DNA from: JANOZM01 sp031429355
Lineage (GTDB): Bacteria; Pseudomonadota; Gammaproteobacteria; Burkholderiales; Burkholderiaceae_E
Assembly: GCA_031429355.1 (NCBI GenBank)
Contig: JANOZM010000019.1
Span: 25,464-89,463, forward strand
DNA length: 64,000 nucleotides
Direction: 5' to 3'
The notes beneath the pieces were generated by a model. It saw only the letters and a list, made by a program, of their open reading frames with translations. It ran no database searches and was not told the origin of the DNA. How positions within the stretch are numbered: the stretch's first letter is position 1; the number at the start of each line of letters is the position of its first letter. Shown here piece after piece: positions 43,419-52,766 of this stretch. Made by a program: the position numbers and the translations under genes.

Positions 43419-43493
43419 TGGCGCGACCTCCAGGAATCGAACCTGGAACTAAACCTTCGGAGGGTCCAATGAGATCCATTTCACCAAGGTCGC
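43419..43493 (-). tRNA. tRNA-Arg (anticodon CCG)
   Basis: Minus-strand cloverleaf of 75 nt with encoded CCA. Acceptor stem GCGACCT pairs with AGGTCGC; the anticodon arm has the 7-nt loop CTCCGAA (anticodon CCG, decoding CGG); the T-arm is CCAGG-TTCGATT-CCTGG. The D-loop and T-loop resemble E. coli tRNA-Arg(CCU), the relative of the same isoacceptor family. Two of the anticodon-stem pairs are G-U. Confidence 0.93.
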
Positions 43494-43598
43494 GAAGTTG
43501 GTAGGATACCTCTTTTGAATTTTCGCGTCTAAATGTCTGCCGCGGCCAAAACAGCGCTAGCTATAATCAATTAATCTTTTTAAGGCACCAATTTGTCT

Positions 43599-44162
43599 AT
43601 GAGCAGCGATCACGATTCACCCATTAAGACCCCAAAGCAGTTAATTACAGTCATTGGGCTGTCATTTATTGTGCCCATCATTATTATCGTTCTATTAGTC
43701 AGCTACGTTAATTCGCAATCTCGCGTTGGCTCGGGCACAGAAGCGGCAGCAGCCAAAGCGATCGAGCAACGCATCAAACCCATTGCGGGATTCGAGATTC
43801 GTGACGCAAGTGCACCGCGCATTTTACGTACCGGCGAAGAAGTCTACAAAGCGCAATGCACCGCGTGTCATGCTGCTGGCGTAGCCGGTTCACCTAAATT
43901 TGGCGATACAGCGGCTTGGTCGGCTCGTATTAAAACTGGCTATGAAGCTTTGTTAACATCAGCCTTGAAGGGCAAGGGCGCAATGGCTGCGCAGGCCGGT
44001 GGCGAATATAGCGACGACGAAATTGGTCGCGCTGTTGTTTACTTGGCCAACGCAGCTGGTGGCAAACTTGCCGATGTAGTGGTCAAAGTTGCAACGCCTG
44101 CTGCTGCAGCAACAACCCCAGCGGCACCCTCAGCAGTTGCTCCAGCGGCTCCTACAAAATAA
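43599..44162 (+). CDS. Cytochrome c5-type c-type cytochrome, membrane-anchored
   Basis: 187 aa. N-terminal membrane anchor at about residues 17-38, then a class I cytochrome c domain with heme motif CTACH (Cys about residue 87) and the axial Met in GKGAMAAQAGG near residue 130. Ala/Pro-rich C-terminal tail (about 155-187). Periplasmic electron carrier to terminal oxidases. ATG 43599 is preferred; TTG 43593 has AAGG at a better distance, so it is a possible alternative. It converges on the helicase gene five bases away. Confidence 0.88.
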   Translation: MSSDHDSPIKTPKQLITVIGLSFIVPIIIIVLLVSYVNSQSRVGSGTEAAAAKAIEQRIKPIAGFEIRDASAPRILRTGEEVYKAQCTACHAAGVAGSPKFGDTAAWSARIKTGYEALLTSALKGKGAMAAQAGGEYSDDEIGRAVVYLANAAGGKLADVVVKVATPAAAATTPAAPSAVAPAAPTK

Positions 44163-44167
44163 CCGTT

Positions 44168-46186
44168 TTAGTCAAACCCAACTTGGCGCTTTAGCATCGA
44201 TTGCAATAGCGCCAAGCGTTCCTTAGGGGACATCGGTTTTTCGTCTGTCACTTGTTGTGCAGTTTTCAGCGCACTACCCATCTCCCCCAAAAATCTTGAA
44301 GGCATCCGTTCTAGGGTGCCACCCGCACGTTTGCGTTGCTTGCACCAAGTCACTTGCAGGCTACGTTGTGCACGGGTAATGCCGACGTACATAAGGCGGC
44401 GTTCTTCTTGAATGCGCGCTTCATCGTCGGGGGCGTCTTGCACGATATGCGGTAGTAAACCTTCTTCAACACCAATCAAAAACACATGCGGGTACTCTAG
44501 CCCTTTTGCAGCATGCAAAGTCGAAAGACGCACGGCATCAACGTCTTCGGCCTTGTTGTCCAATTGCGAAAGCAAGGCAATTTGTTGAGCCAGTTCTAAT
44601 AAGGTTTTGTTATCGTCTTCGGCACGGCGCTTTAACCAATTTACAAAATCAGTCACATTGGTTTGTTTCATCGCGGCAGTTTTGTCGTCGTTTTGTTGAC
44701 GCAAATGCTCCGAGTAATCAATCGCTTTAAGCATGTCATCCAATACAACAGCACCAGGCTCACGCTCGGCACGCCAACGGATGCGGTTGATAAAATCACC
44801 AAACTCGCGCATCGATTCTAGTTGCCTTGCTTGCACGCGCGATTCAAATCCGGCTTCAAACAATGCTTCAAACATCGACACTTTGCGCTCACCGCTATAG
44901 CGGCCAAGATGCTCTAACGTTGTGTTGCCAATGCCGCGTTTGGGCGTGGTAATCGCACGAATAAAAGCTGGGTCATCATCTTCGTTTGAAAGCAAACGCA
45001 AGTAAGAACACAAATCGCGAATTTCGCTACGATCAAAAAACGACTGGCCGCCCGACACAACATAAGGAATGCGCTCTTTACGCAAAGCTTGCTCAATCGC
45101 GCGCGATTGATGGTTACTACGGTACAAAATTGCGTAGTCGCTAAATTTTGCGCGACGCTCAAATTTATGCGCTTGTAAACGCATACCAATCGATTCGGCT
45201 TCGTGCTCCTCGTCGTTCATTGGAAAGATGTGCACTGGGTCGCCAACCCCGTGCTCGGACCACAATGTCTTCGGATGCAATTTTGGGTTCTTATCAATCA
45301 CTGCATTGGCAGCGGCCAAAATGTTTTGGCTGGATCGATAATTTTGCTCAAGCTTCACCACTTTAAGATGCGGAAAATCACGGCCTAAATTAGCTAAGTT
45401 TTCTAACGTTGCACCACGCCATCCATAAATCGATTGATCGTCATCACCCACCGCGGTAAACGCTGCACGCGCACCAACAATTTGTTTAAGCAAAGTGTAT
45501 TGGCACACATTGGTATCTTGATATTCATCGACCAATAAGTAACGAATATTCTTTTGCCATTGTGCTAGCGCTTCGGGGTGTTGTTCAAATAAACGAACGG
45601 GCAACGCAATTAGGTCGTCAAAATCTACGGCTTGGTAGGCGCGCAATGTTGCATCGTAAGAAAGGTAGGCGCGTGCTGCATGTTGCTCGCTATTGTTGGT
45701 GCAAACATCGATTGCCTGTTCGGGTGTAATGAGCGCATTTTTCCAAAGCGAAATATGCGTCATAGCTTGGCGAATTAACAATTTATCGGTGGTGGCCAGC
45801 GCTTGTTGTACCAAACCAAATTGGTCGTCACTATCTAAAATAGAAAAGGCCGGTTTGTAGCCAAGCAGCTGCGCATCGCGCCTTAAAATTTGCACCCCTA
45901 ACGAGTGAAACGTGCAAATACGCGGTTTGGGTCCGGTCGATTTTGCACCGTTGTCCTGCGAACGCTCTTTTACCAATTGCTTGACGCGATCTTGCATTTC
46001 CATCGCGGCTTTATTGGTGAATGTAATAGCCGCAATGGCTTGGGCTTCAATGCCTTGGTCGATTAAATGTAGCATCTTGTGCGTGATTACGCGTGTCTTG
46101 CCGCTGCCTGCACCAGCGATGACTAAGCACGGCCCATCGAGGTAGCGCACGGCTTCACGCTGGGCTGGATTCATTGCGGGTGTCAT
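44168..46186 (-). CDS. rep: ATP-dependent DNA helicase Rep/UvrD family
   Basis: 672 aa superfamily 1 helicase, 3'-5' direction. Motifs: NPAQREAVRYLDGPCLVIAGAGSGKT (Q motif and Walker A), YLLVDEYQDTN, AVGDDDQSIYGWRGA, VKLEQNYRSSQNI, IHAAKGLE-like DAVRLSTLHAAKGLEYPHVFL and VGITRAQRSLQVT. Length and N-terminus match Rep more than UvrD. Displaces proteins ahead of the fork and assists restart. The start could also be ATG 46174. Confidence 0.92.
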   Translation of the reverse strand: MTPAMNPAQREAVRYLDGPCLVIAGAGSGKTRVITHKMLHLIDQGIEAQAIAAITFTNKAAMEMQDRVKQLVKERSQDNGAKSTGPKPRICTFHSLGVQILRRDAQLLGYKPAFSILDSDDQFGLVQQALATTDKLLIRQAMTHISLWKNALITPEQAIDVCTNNSEQHAARAYLSYDATLRAYQAVDFDDLIALPVRLFEQHPEALAQWQKNIRYLLVDEYQDTNVCQYTLLKQIVGARAAFTAVGDDDQSIYGWRGATLENLANLGRDFPHLKVVKLEQNYRSSQNILAAANAVIDKNPKLHPKTLWSEHGVGDPVHIFPMNDEEHEAESIGMRLQAHKFERRAKFSDYAILYRSNHQSRAIEQALRKERIPYVVSGGQSFFDRSEIRDLCSYLRLLSNEDDDPAFIRAITTPKRGIGNTTLEHLGRYSGERKVSMFEALFEAGFESRVQARQLESMREFGDFINRIRWRAEREPGAVVLDDMLKAIDYSEHLRQQNDDKTAAMKQTNVTDFVNWLKRRAEDDNKTLLELAQQIALLSQLDNKAEDVDAVRLSTLHAAKGLEYPHVFLIGVEEGLLPHIVQDAPDDEARIQEERRLMYVGITRAQRSLQVTWCKQRKRAGGTLERMPSRFLGEMGSALKTAQQVTDEKPMSPKERLALLQSMLKRQVGFD

Positions 46187-46552
46187 TGGAGGAGGAGTGC
46201 TTTACAAAATTTAAGCGCGGGAAGCCGTCGATGTTAACAAGAGCGTCGGTTGAAACGAGTTGAAAGCAATGTTTCGAGATTAATGCGAGCTATTATGCCC
46301 GCCCTGCAACGCCCTCAAAGTAGCTTACAAAAGTTGGTGGCAACGTGAGTCGCCAAACCCCACCAGAGCGCTTGGTAGGTAACTCTTGGCGGCACAGCAC
46401 AGTTTGCGACGAAACCAATGTAGGGCATTAATTATGTCGGTCGATCTATGCAACATACCTTCGAAAGCTTTTGCCTTTAAGTTATTGTTTTATATTGTTT
46501 TTCCGTATATTTTAATAATTTCGTTATCAATACGGATAAACACAAACGCTTT
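46187..46552. other. Intergenic stretch upstream of rep, no gene seen
   Basis: No convincing coding frame, hairpin terminator or RNA was found. It is the left part of the accessory block between the rep and priA helicase genes. Confidence 0.6.
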
Positions 46553-47539
46553 ATGCCAACTGACAAAATGCAAGGGCGTTCAAGCGCCCCCCAGTTCGTC
46601 GAACAGCCAGATGACGTCGTCGCCAGTATATCGATGCGCGATCCGTTTGTACTGCATTCGAGGAGGCAACGGGACAGGCAAAGCAAGTGCGTGGCGGAAT
46701 GTATTGGAAGTCCCAGTCGGGTCGGGACTATCTCATTCGAACTTCAGTAAACAATACACAAAAAAGTTTAGGCGTTAGATCCGAACAAACCGAAGAAACT
46801 TATCGTCGATTTATTGATCGTAAATCCGCAACTGAAGAGCGACTAGGGCAGCTTCAAAAAACGATGCTCAAACATCAACGCTTAAACCGTGCTTTGTTTG
46901 TCGGACGTACGCCGCAAATTGTGATCGAGTTACTCAATCAAAGTACGAAAGATGATATAGCCGAGCACTTTATAGTCATTGGAACTCATGCACTGTATGC
47001 GTACGAAAGCGCTAGCGGTGTGCGAATTAGTGAGACAGATGCCTTGGCTACACGCGACGTTGATTTGCTGTGGGACACACGAAAACGATTGAGTTTTGGC
47101 GCATCGATGGAACTACATAAAAGTTCAATGCTCCAAATATTACGCAAAGTTGATAAAAGCTTTTCAGTGCGTCCTGATCAACTCTTTACAGTAGTCAACA
47201 ACGAAGGATTCGAGGTTGATTTTATTCGACGAGAAGCCAAGGGGAGAGATCCGCGTCCTTTAAAGCTTACAAACAATGAAGACGAAGTCAGAGCAACTGA
47301 AGCAAAGCGAGCGGAAGCACTACTCAGCGCACCAAAATTTTCGGCAATGGTTGTATCAGCGTCAGGGCATATGGCGCGAATGAACACCGTAGCGCCAACA
47401 AGTTTTGCTTCGTTTAAATTATGGATGGCAGAACAAAAAAACCCGAGACCCTTTAAAGCGAAATCGGGATTTGATGCAAGCAAAAATTGTTGAGGAATTA
47501 GCTACTAATTACTTGGTGTCCAGTTCGGAGCTTCGCTAG
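46553..47539 (+). pseudogene. GSU2403-family nucleotidyltransferase-fold gene, frameshifted
   Basis: The longest intact frame is 46687-47493 (268 aa, GTG start) with RGGMYWKSQSGRDYLIRTS, HQRLNRALFVGRTPQIV, FIVIGTHALYAYESASGVR and the metal-binding ATRDVDLLWD, the signature of the GSU2403-like nucleotidyltransferases. The C-terminus is broken: in the run of seven A at 47435-47441 one extra A shifts the frame, and the +1 frame continues EQKTRDPLKRNRDLMQAKIV to a stop at 47539. At the 5' side homologous-looking sequence (QYIDARSVCTAFEEATG) precedes the GTG but a TGA at 46612 closes that frame; an ATG at 46553 in another frame may be the original start. At least one, perhaps two, frameshifts. Confidence 0.68.
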
Positions 47540-47842
47540 GATTAACTGGCTGAACCGCTTGGATCACTTGATTGAAGCTTGGGCCAATGAACCTTCGCCC
47601 CGCTCGGGCATGCCTTAGTCGGCATTAGTCGTGAATAAGACTGTTAGATAGTTTGTCCGCTTCAACTTGCAATGTTCCCAAATACTTTGTAGCAAATTAG
47701 CAAGCATCGTCTTGGAGTCGAACGGGTTAGACACCGCTGATTCAAACAACATCGAATCGACATTGGATTTCATTTGAAAAAATTCAGTTAAACCGAGTAT
47801 ATTATCCATTAAATATTAAAAATACTCGGTTAAACTAAAATT
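47540..47842. other. Gap between nucleotidyltransferase remnant and ATPase gene
   Basis: No supported gene. A short plus-strand open stretch at about 47543-47610 (INWLNRLDHLIEAWAN) may be a remnant, and a 64-codon minus-strand frame (47615-47809, MDNILGLTEFFQ) starts inside the inverted repeat; neither matches a family I recognise. Confidence 0.5.
47786..47836. promoter_or_regulatory. 15-bp inverted repeat before the DUF4143 ATPase gene, operator-like
   Basis: Arms 47786-47800 (agttaaaccgagtat) and 47822-47836 pair with one mismatch; spacer 21 bp and A/T-rich. The right arm ends 6 bp before the ATPase ATG; the left arm lies in the first codons of a minus-strand 64-codon frame. It could be an operator or an RNA hairpin in the leader. 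Confidence 0.65.
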
Positions 47843-49006
47843 ATGATTGATCGAACTGCACTAGAAGCTGTAATTACCGGCCTTGCCCAATTCCCAGCTT
47901 TTGCTTTGCTGGGCCCACGCCAATCGGGCAAAACAACGCTTGGGAGAGCTTTGGCACAGCAACGAAACGCTATTTATTTAGATTTGGAGCTCGATGAAGA
48001 CCTTGCACTACTAGCTGATGCACCGTTATTTTTACGAGCTCAGCGCGGTAAATTAATTGTCATTGACGAAGTACAACGTTCGCCCGAATTATTTAGATTC
48101 CTACGCGTCGAGATCGACGAGCGTCGCCGTTTGGGCGAACGCGCTGGACACTTTCTTTTACTTGGATCGGCCTCACGCGAACTATTGGCTCAGAGTAGTG
48201 AATCGTTGGCGGGTCGTATTGATTTTCTAGAACTAACGCCACTGCGATTGCAAGAATTAGACGCCACCCAATATACGCGTTGTTGGTTACGCGGGGGGTT
48301 TCCCGATAGCCTTCTAGCGAACGACGATAGCCAAAGCTTCGCGTGGCGCAGAGCGTATTTGAGTCAAGTGATCGAGCGCGATATTCCCTATTTTTCGCCG
48401 CGCATTCCGGGCCCAACCTTACGCAAATTGTTTGCAATGATTGCTGTAGAACAGGGCAGTTTATTAAACGCTAGTCGCTTGGCGCAAAACTTAGGTTTGA
48501 GTTCACAAACGGTCAATCGCTACCTGCAATTACTCATTGAACTTTTTCACTTGCGTAGCTTGCCGCCATGGCACAACAACAGCACCAAACGATTAACCAA
48601 ATCGCCAAAATTGTTTGTGCGTGATTCAGGTTTGTTGCACGCTTTAGTTGATGTTAGAACCGAGGAAGCGTTACTGCGCCATCCAAACATAGGTGCAAGC
48701 TTTGAGGGCTTCGTAATAGAGCAGTTGATTAGTTGTTTGGGTCCAGATTGGAACTACAGCTTTTATCGCACACAACATGGAGCGGAGATCGATCTGATTT
48801 GTGAGCGACCAAACCAATGTATAGCGGTTGAAATTAAGAGAGCTTCTCGACCTGTACCAAGCGCGGGCTTTTATTCTGGAAGCGAAGCAGTTAAAGCAAA
48901 TCAGCGGTGGATAATTCATGCGGGCGAACGCAATGCTGCTTTGGGCGATGGCGTTATAACATTTCCTTGGACAGATTTAGTCCGCATAGCTAAAACCGCG
49001 GTTTAA
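47843..49006 (+). CDS. AAA-type ATPase with DUF4143 domain
   Basis: 387 aa. N-terminal P-loop GPRQSGKTT at about residues 24-32, Walker B-like LIVIDEVQRSPELFRFLR at about 73-90, then the DUF4143 C-terminal part beginning near 200 (LRKLFAMIAVEQG, LNASRLAQNLGLSSQTVNRYLQLL, a winged-helix-like region) and a nuclease-fold end with HGAEIDLICERPNQCIAVEIK, the D-x-E-x-K pattern. This accessory family is found in many genomes with unknown role; regulatory or defence functions have been suggested. ATG 47843. Its stop overlaps that of priA by 4 bp. Confidence 0.88.
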   Translation: MIDRTALEAVITGLAQFPAFALLGPRQSGKTTLGRALAQQRNAIYLDLELDEDLALLADAPLFLRAQRGKLIVIDEVQRSPELFRFLRVEIDERRRLGERAGHFLLLGSASRELLAQSSESLAGRIDFLELTPLRLQELDATQYTRCWLRGGFPDSLLANDDSQSFAWRRAYLSQVIERDIPYFSPRIPGPTLRKLFAMIAVEQGSLLNASRLAQNLGLSSQTVNRYLQLLIELFHLRSLPPWHNNSTKRLTKSPKLFVRDSGLLHALVDVRTEEALLRHPNIGASFEGFVIEQLISCLGPDWNYSFYRTQHGAEIDLICERPNQCIAVEIKRASRPVPSAGFYSGSEAVKANQRWIIHAGERNAALGDGVITFPWTDLVRIAKTAV

Positions 49007-51123
49007 ATCTCTAACGGATCAACCTCAAGTTGCCATCGGGCTCGCGATTTTGTTGCTCGTAACTGCACCAACCAAACATTTAAAAACTCGTGCAACACTT
49101 TGCGTGAAGCACATTCTATTAGCAATTGTGCTCGATCAAAATTTGCCACGCGCGCAACGGGCATTGGCACGGGTTGGTATAAACGCATCGCACTGAATTC
49201 AGAATCTTGTTCTTCGCTTAACTGTTGTCCAATGTTTTGTGCTGTTTTTAAAAATCCCATTACATCTTCGATGGTTCGCGCTTGTGCTTTTAGCAGGGCT
49301 TGAAACTTATAGGGTGGCAGTTCGTTTTGCTCACGCTCGGTTAGTGTAAGCGCAGCAAAGCCTTCAAAATCGTGGGCAATTAATGATGCAAAAATGGGGT
49401 GATCTGGGTAACGAGTTTGCAGTAGCACTTGGGCTTTTTTTTCAATTGCACCGGCTTCGATTTTTGCTCTACCAGCGCGACCTGCCACTTGCATTAAGTT
49501 GGCAAACAAGCGTTCTGGGGCGCGAAAATCCGATGAAAAAATACCTTGGTCGGCATCCATAACAACGACTAAACCAAGCCGCTGAAAATCATGCCCTTTA
49601 GCCAAAATTTGTGTGCCCACCAAAATATCCACATCACCAGCATGCGCGGCACTGATAATAGATTCAGCTTGGCCCGATTTATTGCTCACGTCGCGATCTA
49701 GTCTTGCAATGCGAGCAGTGGGTAACAGGACGGCTAGTTGCTCTTCTACCTTTTGCGTGCCTCGACCCATGGGCTGTAAATCGACGTCGCCGCAATCGGG
49801 GCACGCTTTGGGTACCGGCCTTTGCGACGTGCAATGGTGGCAAATTAAGCGATAGCCGCGTTGGTTGCTCTGTCGATGTAACACCCTGTAAGCGCTGCAC
49901 GAATCGCATTGGCTGACCCACCCGCAAGCGTTGCATTGCAAAACAGGCGAGTAGCCACGGCGGTTTATAAACACCAAACTTTGCAATCCGGCTTGCAGGT
50001 TGTCGTTTAGAGCCTTAATTGCGGTGGTACTAAAGCCGGACTCTAAAGTCTGGTTACGCAGGTTCACCACGCGCATATCCGGCAAAGAACTTCCTGTAGC
50101 GCGATCTGGTAGGCGATGCAGCTGATACCTACCGCGCTTTGCGGCCAGCCAACTTTCCATCGATGGCGTAGCGCTGCCCAAAACTATTGGGATCTTTAGC
50201 ATCGAAGCGCGGGCAATTGCCAAGTCGCGTGCCGAATAATGGATATTGTCCATTTGTCGAAACGAGGCGTCGTGCTCTTCGTCAACCACAATCGCGCTTA
50301 AATTAGGAATTGGCGTTAAAACAGCCAATCGGGTGCCCAACACAATATCGGCCAAACCATCAGCTGCTAAAAGCCAAGCCGCGGCGCGCTTGGCTTCGGT
50401 AAGGCCACTATGCAAAACGGCAATGGTGTGGTCGGGAAAGCGGGTTTCGACTATTTTTAGCAATTGCGGAGTTAAGCCAATTTCGGGCACTAGCAACAAA
50501 ACTTGCCCGCCCTTGGCTATTTGCTGCGCGATTAATCTTAAATACAGTTCAGTTTTTCCGCTGCCAGTGACACCAAATAACAAATGCGTCTTAAAACCTG
50601 ATGTTGTGCCAATCGCTTCGAGCACTTGGGCTTGGTCGGGGGTTAGGTCGGGTAAATGGAGCTTATTTATGGCTTCGGTTGCTTTGCCTTTTAACGCACC
50701 CTGAGCCGCTTTGCTACGTCGCTGCTCGATTGTGCGGCGGCTACTTGACGGCGCTTTGCGCATTACCTTTGGAATCACCGGTACGGCAAGTTCCCCCGGC
50801 CCGCAATGGTAGTAGTTAGCTGCAAATTCGACCAGCTGTAACCAATCGGATGAAAAAACAGGTGCTCCTGGGACAAGCTCTTTTATGGTGCGTATTTTTT
50901 CCGGAGCGGATTTTGGGCTATCGGTAATTCCGAACACTACAGCAGCGCGCACTGCAGTGCCCCACGGCACGATGGCCATTTGGCCAATGAGGCTTTTGGG
51001 GTCTAGGTTTAACTCAGGCGGTAAGCGGTATTCAAAAAGACCAGGCAGCGGCACATCGACCGCAAGCAAAAGAACAGTTTCGGTTGGATTTTTAGAAGCA
51101 GTGTCAACTGGAAAATTAGACAT
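49003..51123 (-). CDS. priA: Primosomal protein N' (replication restart helicase)
   Basis: 706 aa. N-terminal DNA-binding domain (VDVPLPGLFEYRLPP), helicase motifs HLLFGVTGSGKTE (Walker A), VVDEEHDASFRQ (DEEH), SATPSMESW, and the zinc-binding Cys pairs in CNACGWVSQCDSC, CHHC and CPDCG. C-terminal VGTQILAKGHDFQRLGLV and DFRAPERLFANLMQVAGRAGRA. Reloads the replicative helicase at stalled forks. A pair of DnaA-like boxes lies about 115-135 bp before its start. Confidence 0.95.
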   Translation of the reverse strand: MSNFPVDTASKNPTETVLLLAVDVPLPGLFEYRLPPELNLDPKSLIGQMAIVPWGTAVRAAVVFGITDSPKSAPEKIRTIKELVPGAPVFSSDWLQLVEFAANYYHCGPGELAVPVIPKVMRKAPSSSRRTIEQRRSKAAQGALKGKATEAINKLHLPDLTPDQAQVLEAIGTTSGFKTHLLFGVTGSGKTELYLRLIAQQIAKGGQVLLLVPEIGLTPQLLKIVETRFPDHTIAVLHSGLTEAKRAAAWLLAADGLADIVLGTRLAVLTPIPNLSAIVVDEEHDASFRQMDNIHYSARDLAIARASMLKIPIVLGSATPSMESWLAAKRGRYQLHRLPDRATGSSLPDMRVVNLRNQTLESGFSTTAIKALNDNLQAGLQSLVFINRRGYSPVLQCNACGWVSQCDSCSAYRVLHRQSNQRGYRLICHHCTSQRPVPKACPDCGDVDLQPMGRGTQKVEEQLAVLLPTARIARLDRDVSNKSGQAESIISAAHAGDVDILVGTQILAKGHDFQRLGLVVVMDADQGIFSSDFRAPERLFANLMQVAGRAGRAKIEAGAIEKKAQVLLQTRYPDHPIFASLIAHDFEGFAALTLTEREQNELPPYKFQALLKAQARTIEDVMGFLKTAQNIGQQLSEEQDSEFSAMRLYQPVPMPVARVANFDRAQLLIECASRKVLHEFLNVWLVQLRATKSRARWQLEVDPLEI

Positions 51124-51631
51124 CGGTTCTATTGTAAAAGTTCAAGCCAATTGCAGACTTTTTTCACTTTAACCAACTTCACAAAACCACCTTAACTTAT
51201 TGAATTTATTGAAGAAATACAACTATACACAAAACCTGTGGATAACTATGTGGGTAAATGGTGATCATCGTTCGCTAAGCCGTCATTTTGCTGGCTTTGC
51301 CTTAGGTTGCTCAGTTTAGAGTCAAATAAAAAGCTATTAAATTCAATGACTTATGAATCTTGCAATGTTGTTGAAATATAACAACAAGCGCTGAACCTAG
51401 AAATAGAAATTTGTTAACAACCAAGCTTCTAATAGCAAAATTCTTCTCGGGATGGCTTGACAAGCTAAAAAAATCGACTTTTGAAAAAGCGGCTAAATAA
51501 TCGAGGTAAAACCATGACTTTACGCACTTAAAAATGGCGCTGTATTCGCCTTCAGACCGCGGTTGTTTCACAGCCCCGAACGATGCCGCTGCTAAGTTCG
51601 CAATGCGAAAATTTCGTTCGGGAGCTACCGG
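51124..51631. other. 508 bp gap between priA and hemE
   Basis: No convincing gene. A minus-strand 86-codon frame (51311-51571) has no protein-like features. The region is AT-rich, with short T-runs and two DnaA-box-like sites near 51240. It should hold the promoter of priA. Confidence 0.6.
51237..51257 (+). promoter_or_regulatory. Two DnaA-box-like 9-mers
   Basis: TGTGGATAA at 51237-51245 is a perfect reverse complement of the DnaA box TTATCCACA; TGTGGGTAA at 51249-51257 differs by one base, spaced 12 bp apart on the same strand. A weaker match (reverse strand) lies just upstream near 51224. Confidence 0.6.
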
Positions 51632-52744
51632 CTAAACGCCCGCGCGTTGCTGCCGACTGTACTTGTGAACTGCGTCAACCAAGACACCCACGTTTGCTGG
51701 CGGCGTAAATTGCGATATGCCGTGGCCCAAATTAAACACGTGGCCTGCACCATTTTGTGGCACGCCGAAGCTTTCTAGTACTTTAGCGACTTCACCTTTA
51801 ATTTGTTCCGGCGAGGCCATTAGGGCCATTGGGTCTAAATTACCCTGCAACGCAACTCGGTCACCTACCCGGGCGCGCGCTTGACCTAAATTGGTTGTCC
51901 AATCTAGTCCTAAGGCGTCGCAACCAATGGCGGCTGATTGCTCTAGCCACTGGCCGCCACCCTTGGTAAACACAATGGATGGAACCCGTACGGTAACTAA
52001 CTTGCCCGATGCGTCTAACTCTTGGCGATCGAGCTTTAACTTAGAGACTACTTGCTGAATATAAGCTAGCGAGAACTTTTGAAACGCTCCATCAGCCAAC
52101 GCGCCACCCCAACTATCAAAAATCATGACCGCTTGCGCACCGGCATCAATTTGGGCGTTTAAGTAATTTGCCACCGTGTCAGCCGTTATTTGCAGCATCT
52201 TGTGCATTAGGTCGGGACGGTTGTACATCATGGTTTTAACCAAACGATAATCGTCCGAACCAGCGCCTTCAACCATGTAGCAAGCCAAGGTCCAAGGGCT
52301 GCCGCTAAAGCCAATTAAAGGGATACGGCCGTCAATCTCTTTTCTAATGAGGCTTACAGCATCTGTAACGTATCGTAAGCTAGTGCTAACATCAGGAACA
52401 TAAAGCTGTTTTACATCTTCTTCAGTACGGACTGGTTTTTTAAAGCGCGGGCCTTCACCTTCGGTGAAATACAAACCTAAACCCATGGCATCAGGAATCG
52501 TCAAAATGTCAGAAAACAAAATGGCAGCATCTAAGGGATACGCATTAATCGGCTGCATGGTGACTTCGCAAGCGTAATCAGGGTTGGTACACAAGCCCAT
52601 AAAACTGCCCGCTTTTGCGCGCAACGCTTTGTACTCGGGCATGTATCGGCCGGCCTGGCGCATTAACCAAACAGGGGTGTAATCGGTTGGTTGGCGTAAC
52701 AAGGCCTTAATAAAGGTGTCGTTGCGCAGCGCCGCGTAAGTCAT
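51632..52744 (-). CDS. hemE: Uroporphyrinogen decarboxylase
   Basis: 370 aa. Converts uroporphyrinogen III to coproporphyrinogen III in heme synthesis. Active-site regions PVWLMRQAGRYMPEYKALR near the N-terminus, FSDILTIPDAMGLGL with the conserved Asp, GFSGSPWTLACYM, and the C-terminal FNLGHGI. Full length. It lies near priA and the atp operon as in other Burkholderiales. The Rossmann-fold gene is 22 bp upstream, so they may share a transcript. Confidence 0.96.
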   Translation of the reverse strand: MTYAALRNDTFIKALLRQPTDYTPVWLMRQAGRYMPEYKALRAKAGSFMGLCTNPDYACEVTMQPINAYPLDAAILFSDILTIPDAMGLGLYFTEGEGPRFKKPVRTEEDVKQLYVPDVSTSLRYVTDAVSLIRKEIDGRIPLIGFSGSPWTLACYMVEGAGSDDYRLVKTMMYNRPDLMHKMLQITADTVANYLNAQIDAGAQAVMIFDSWGGALADGAFQKFSLAYIQQVVSKLKLDRQELDASGKLVTVRVPSIVFTKGGGQWLEQSAAIGCDALGLDWTTNLGQARARVGDRVALQGNLDPMALMASPEQIKGEVAKVLESFGVPQNGAGHVFNLGHGISQFTPPANVGVLVDAVHKYSRQQRAGV

Positions 52745-52766
52745 TGGAAGTGTCCTCGAAAAATTT

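Noticed and set aside
47615..47809. 64-codon minus-strand frame beside the DUF4143 gene as an antitoxin
   Set aside because: No helix-turn-helix or antitoxin pattern and no ribosome-binding site; left unannotated.
51311..51571. 86-codon minus-strand frame between priA and hemE
   Set aside because: Composition is unlike a protein of this genome, there is no ribosome-binding site and no recognisable domain.
51124..51631. Chromosomal origin (oriC) at the DnaA boxes
   Set aside because: Only two clear boxes, no dnaA, gyrB or rpmH nearby, and no strong AT-rich unwinding element.
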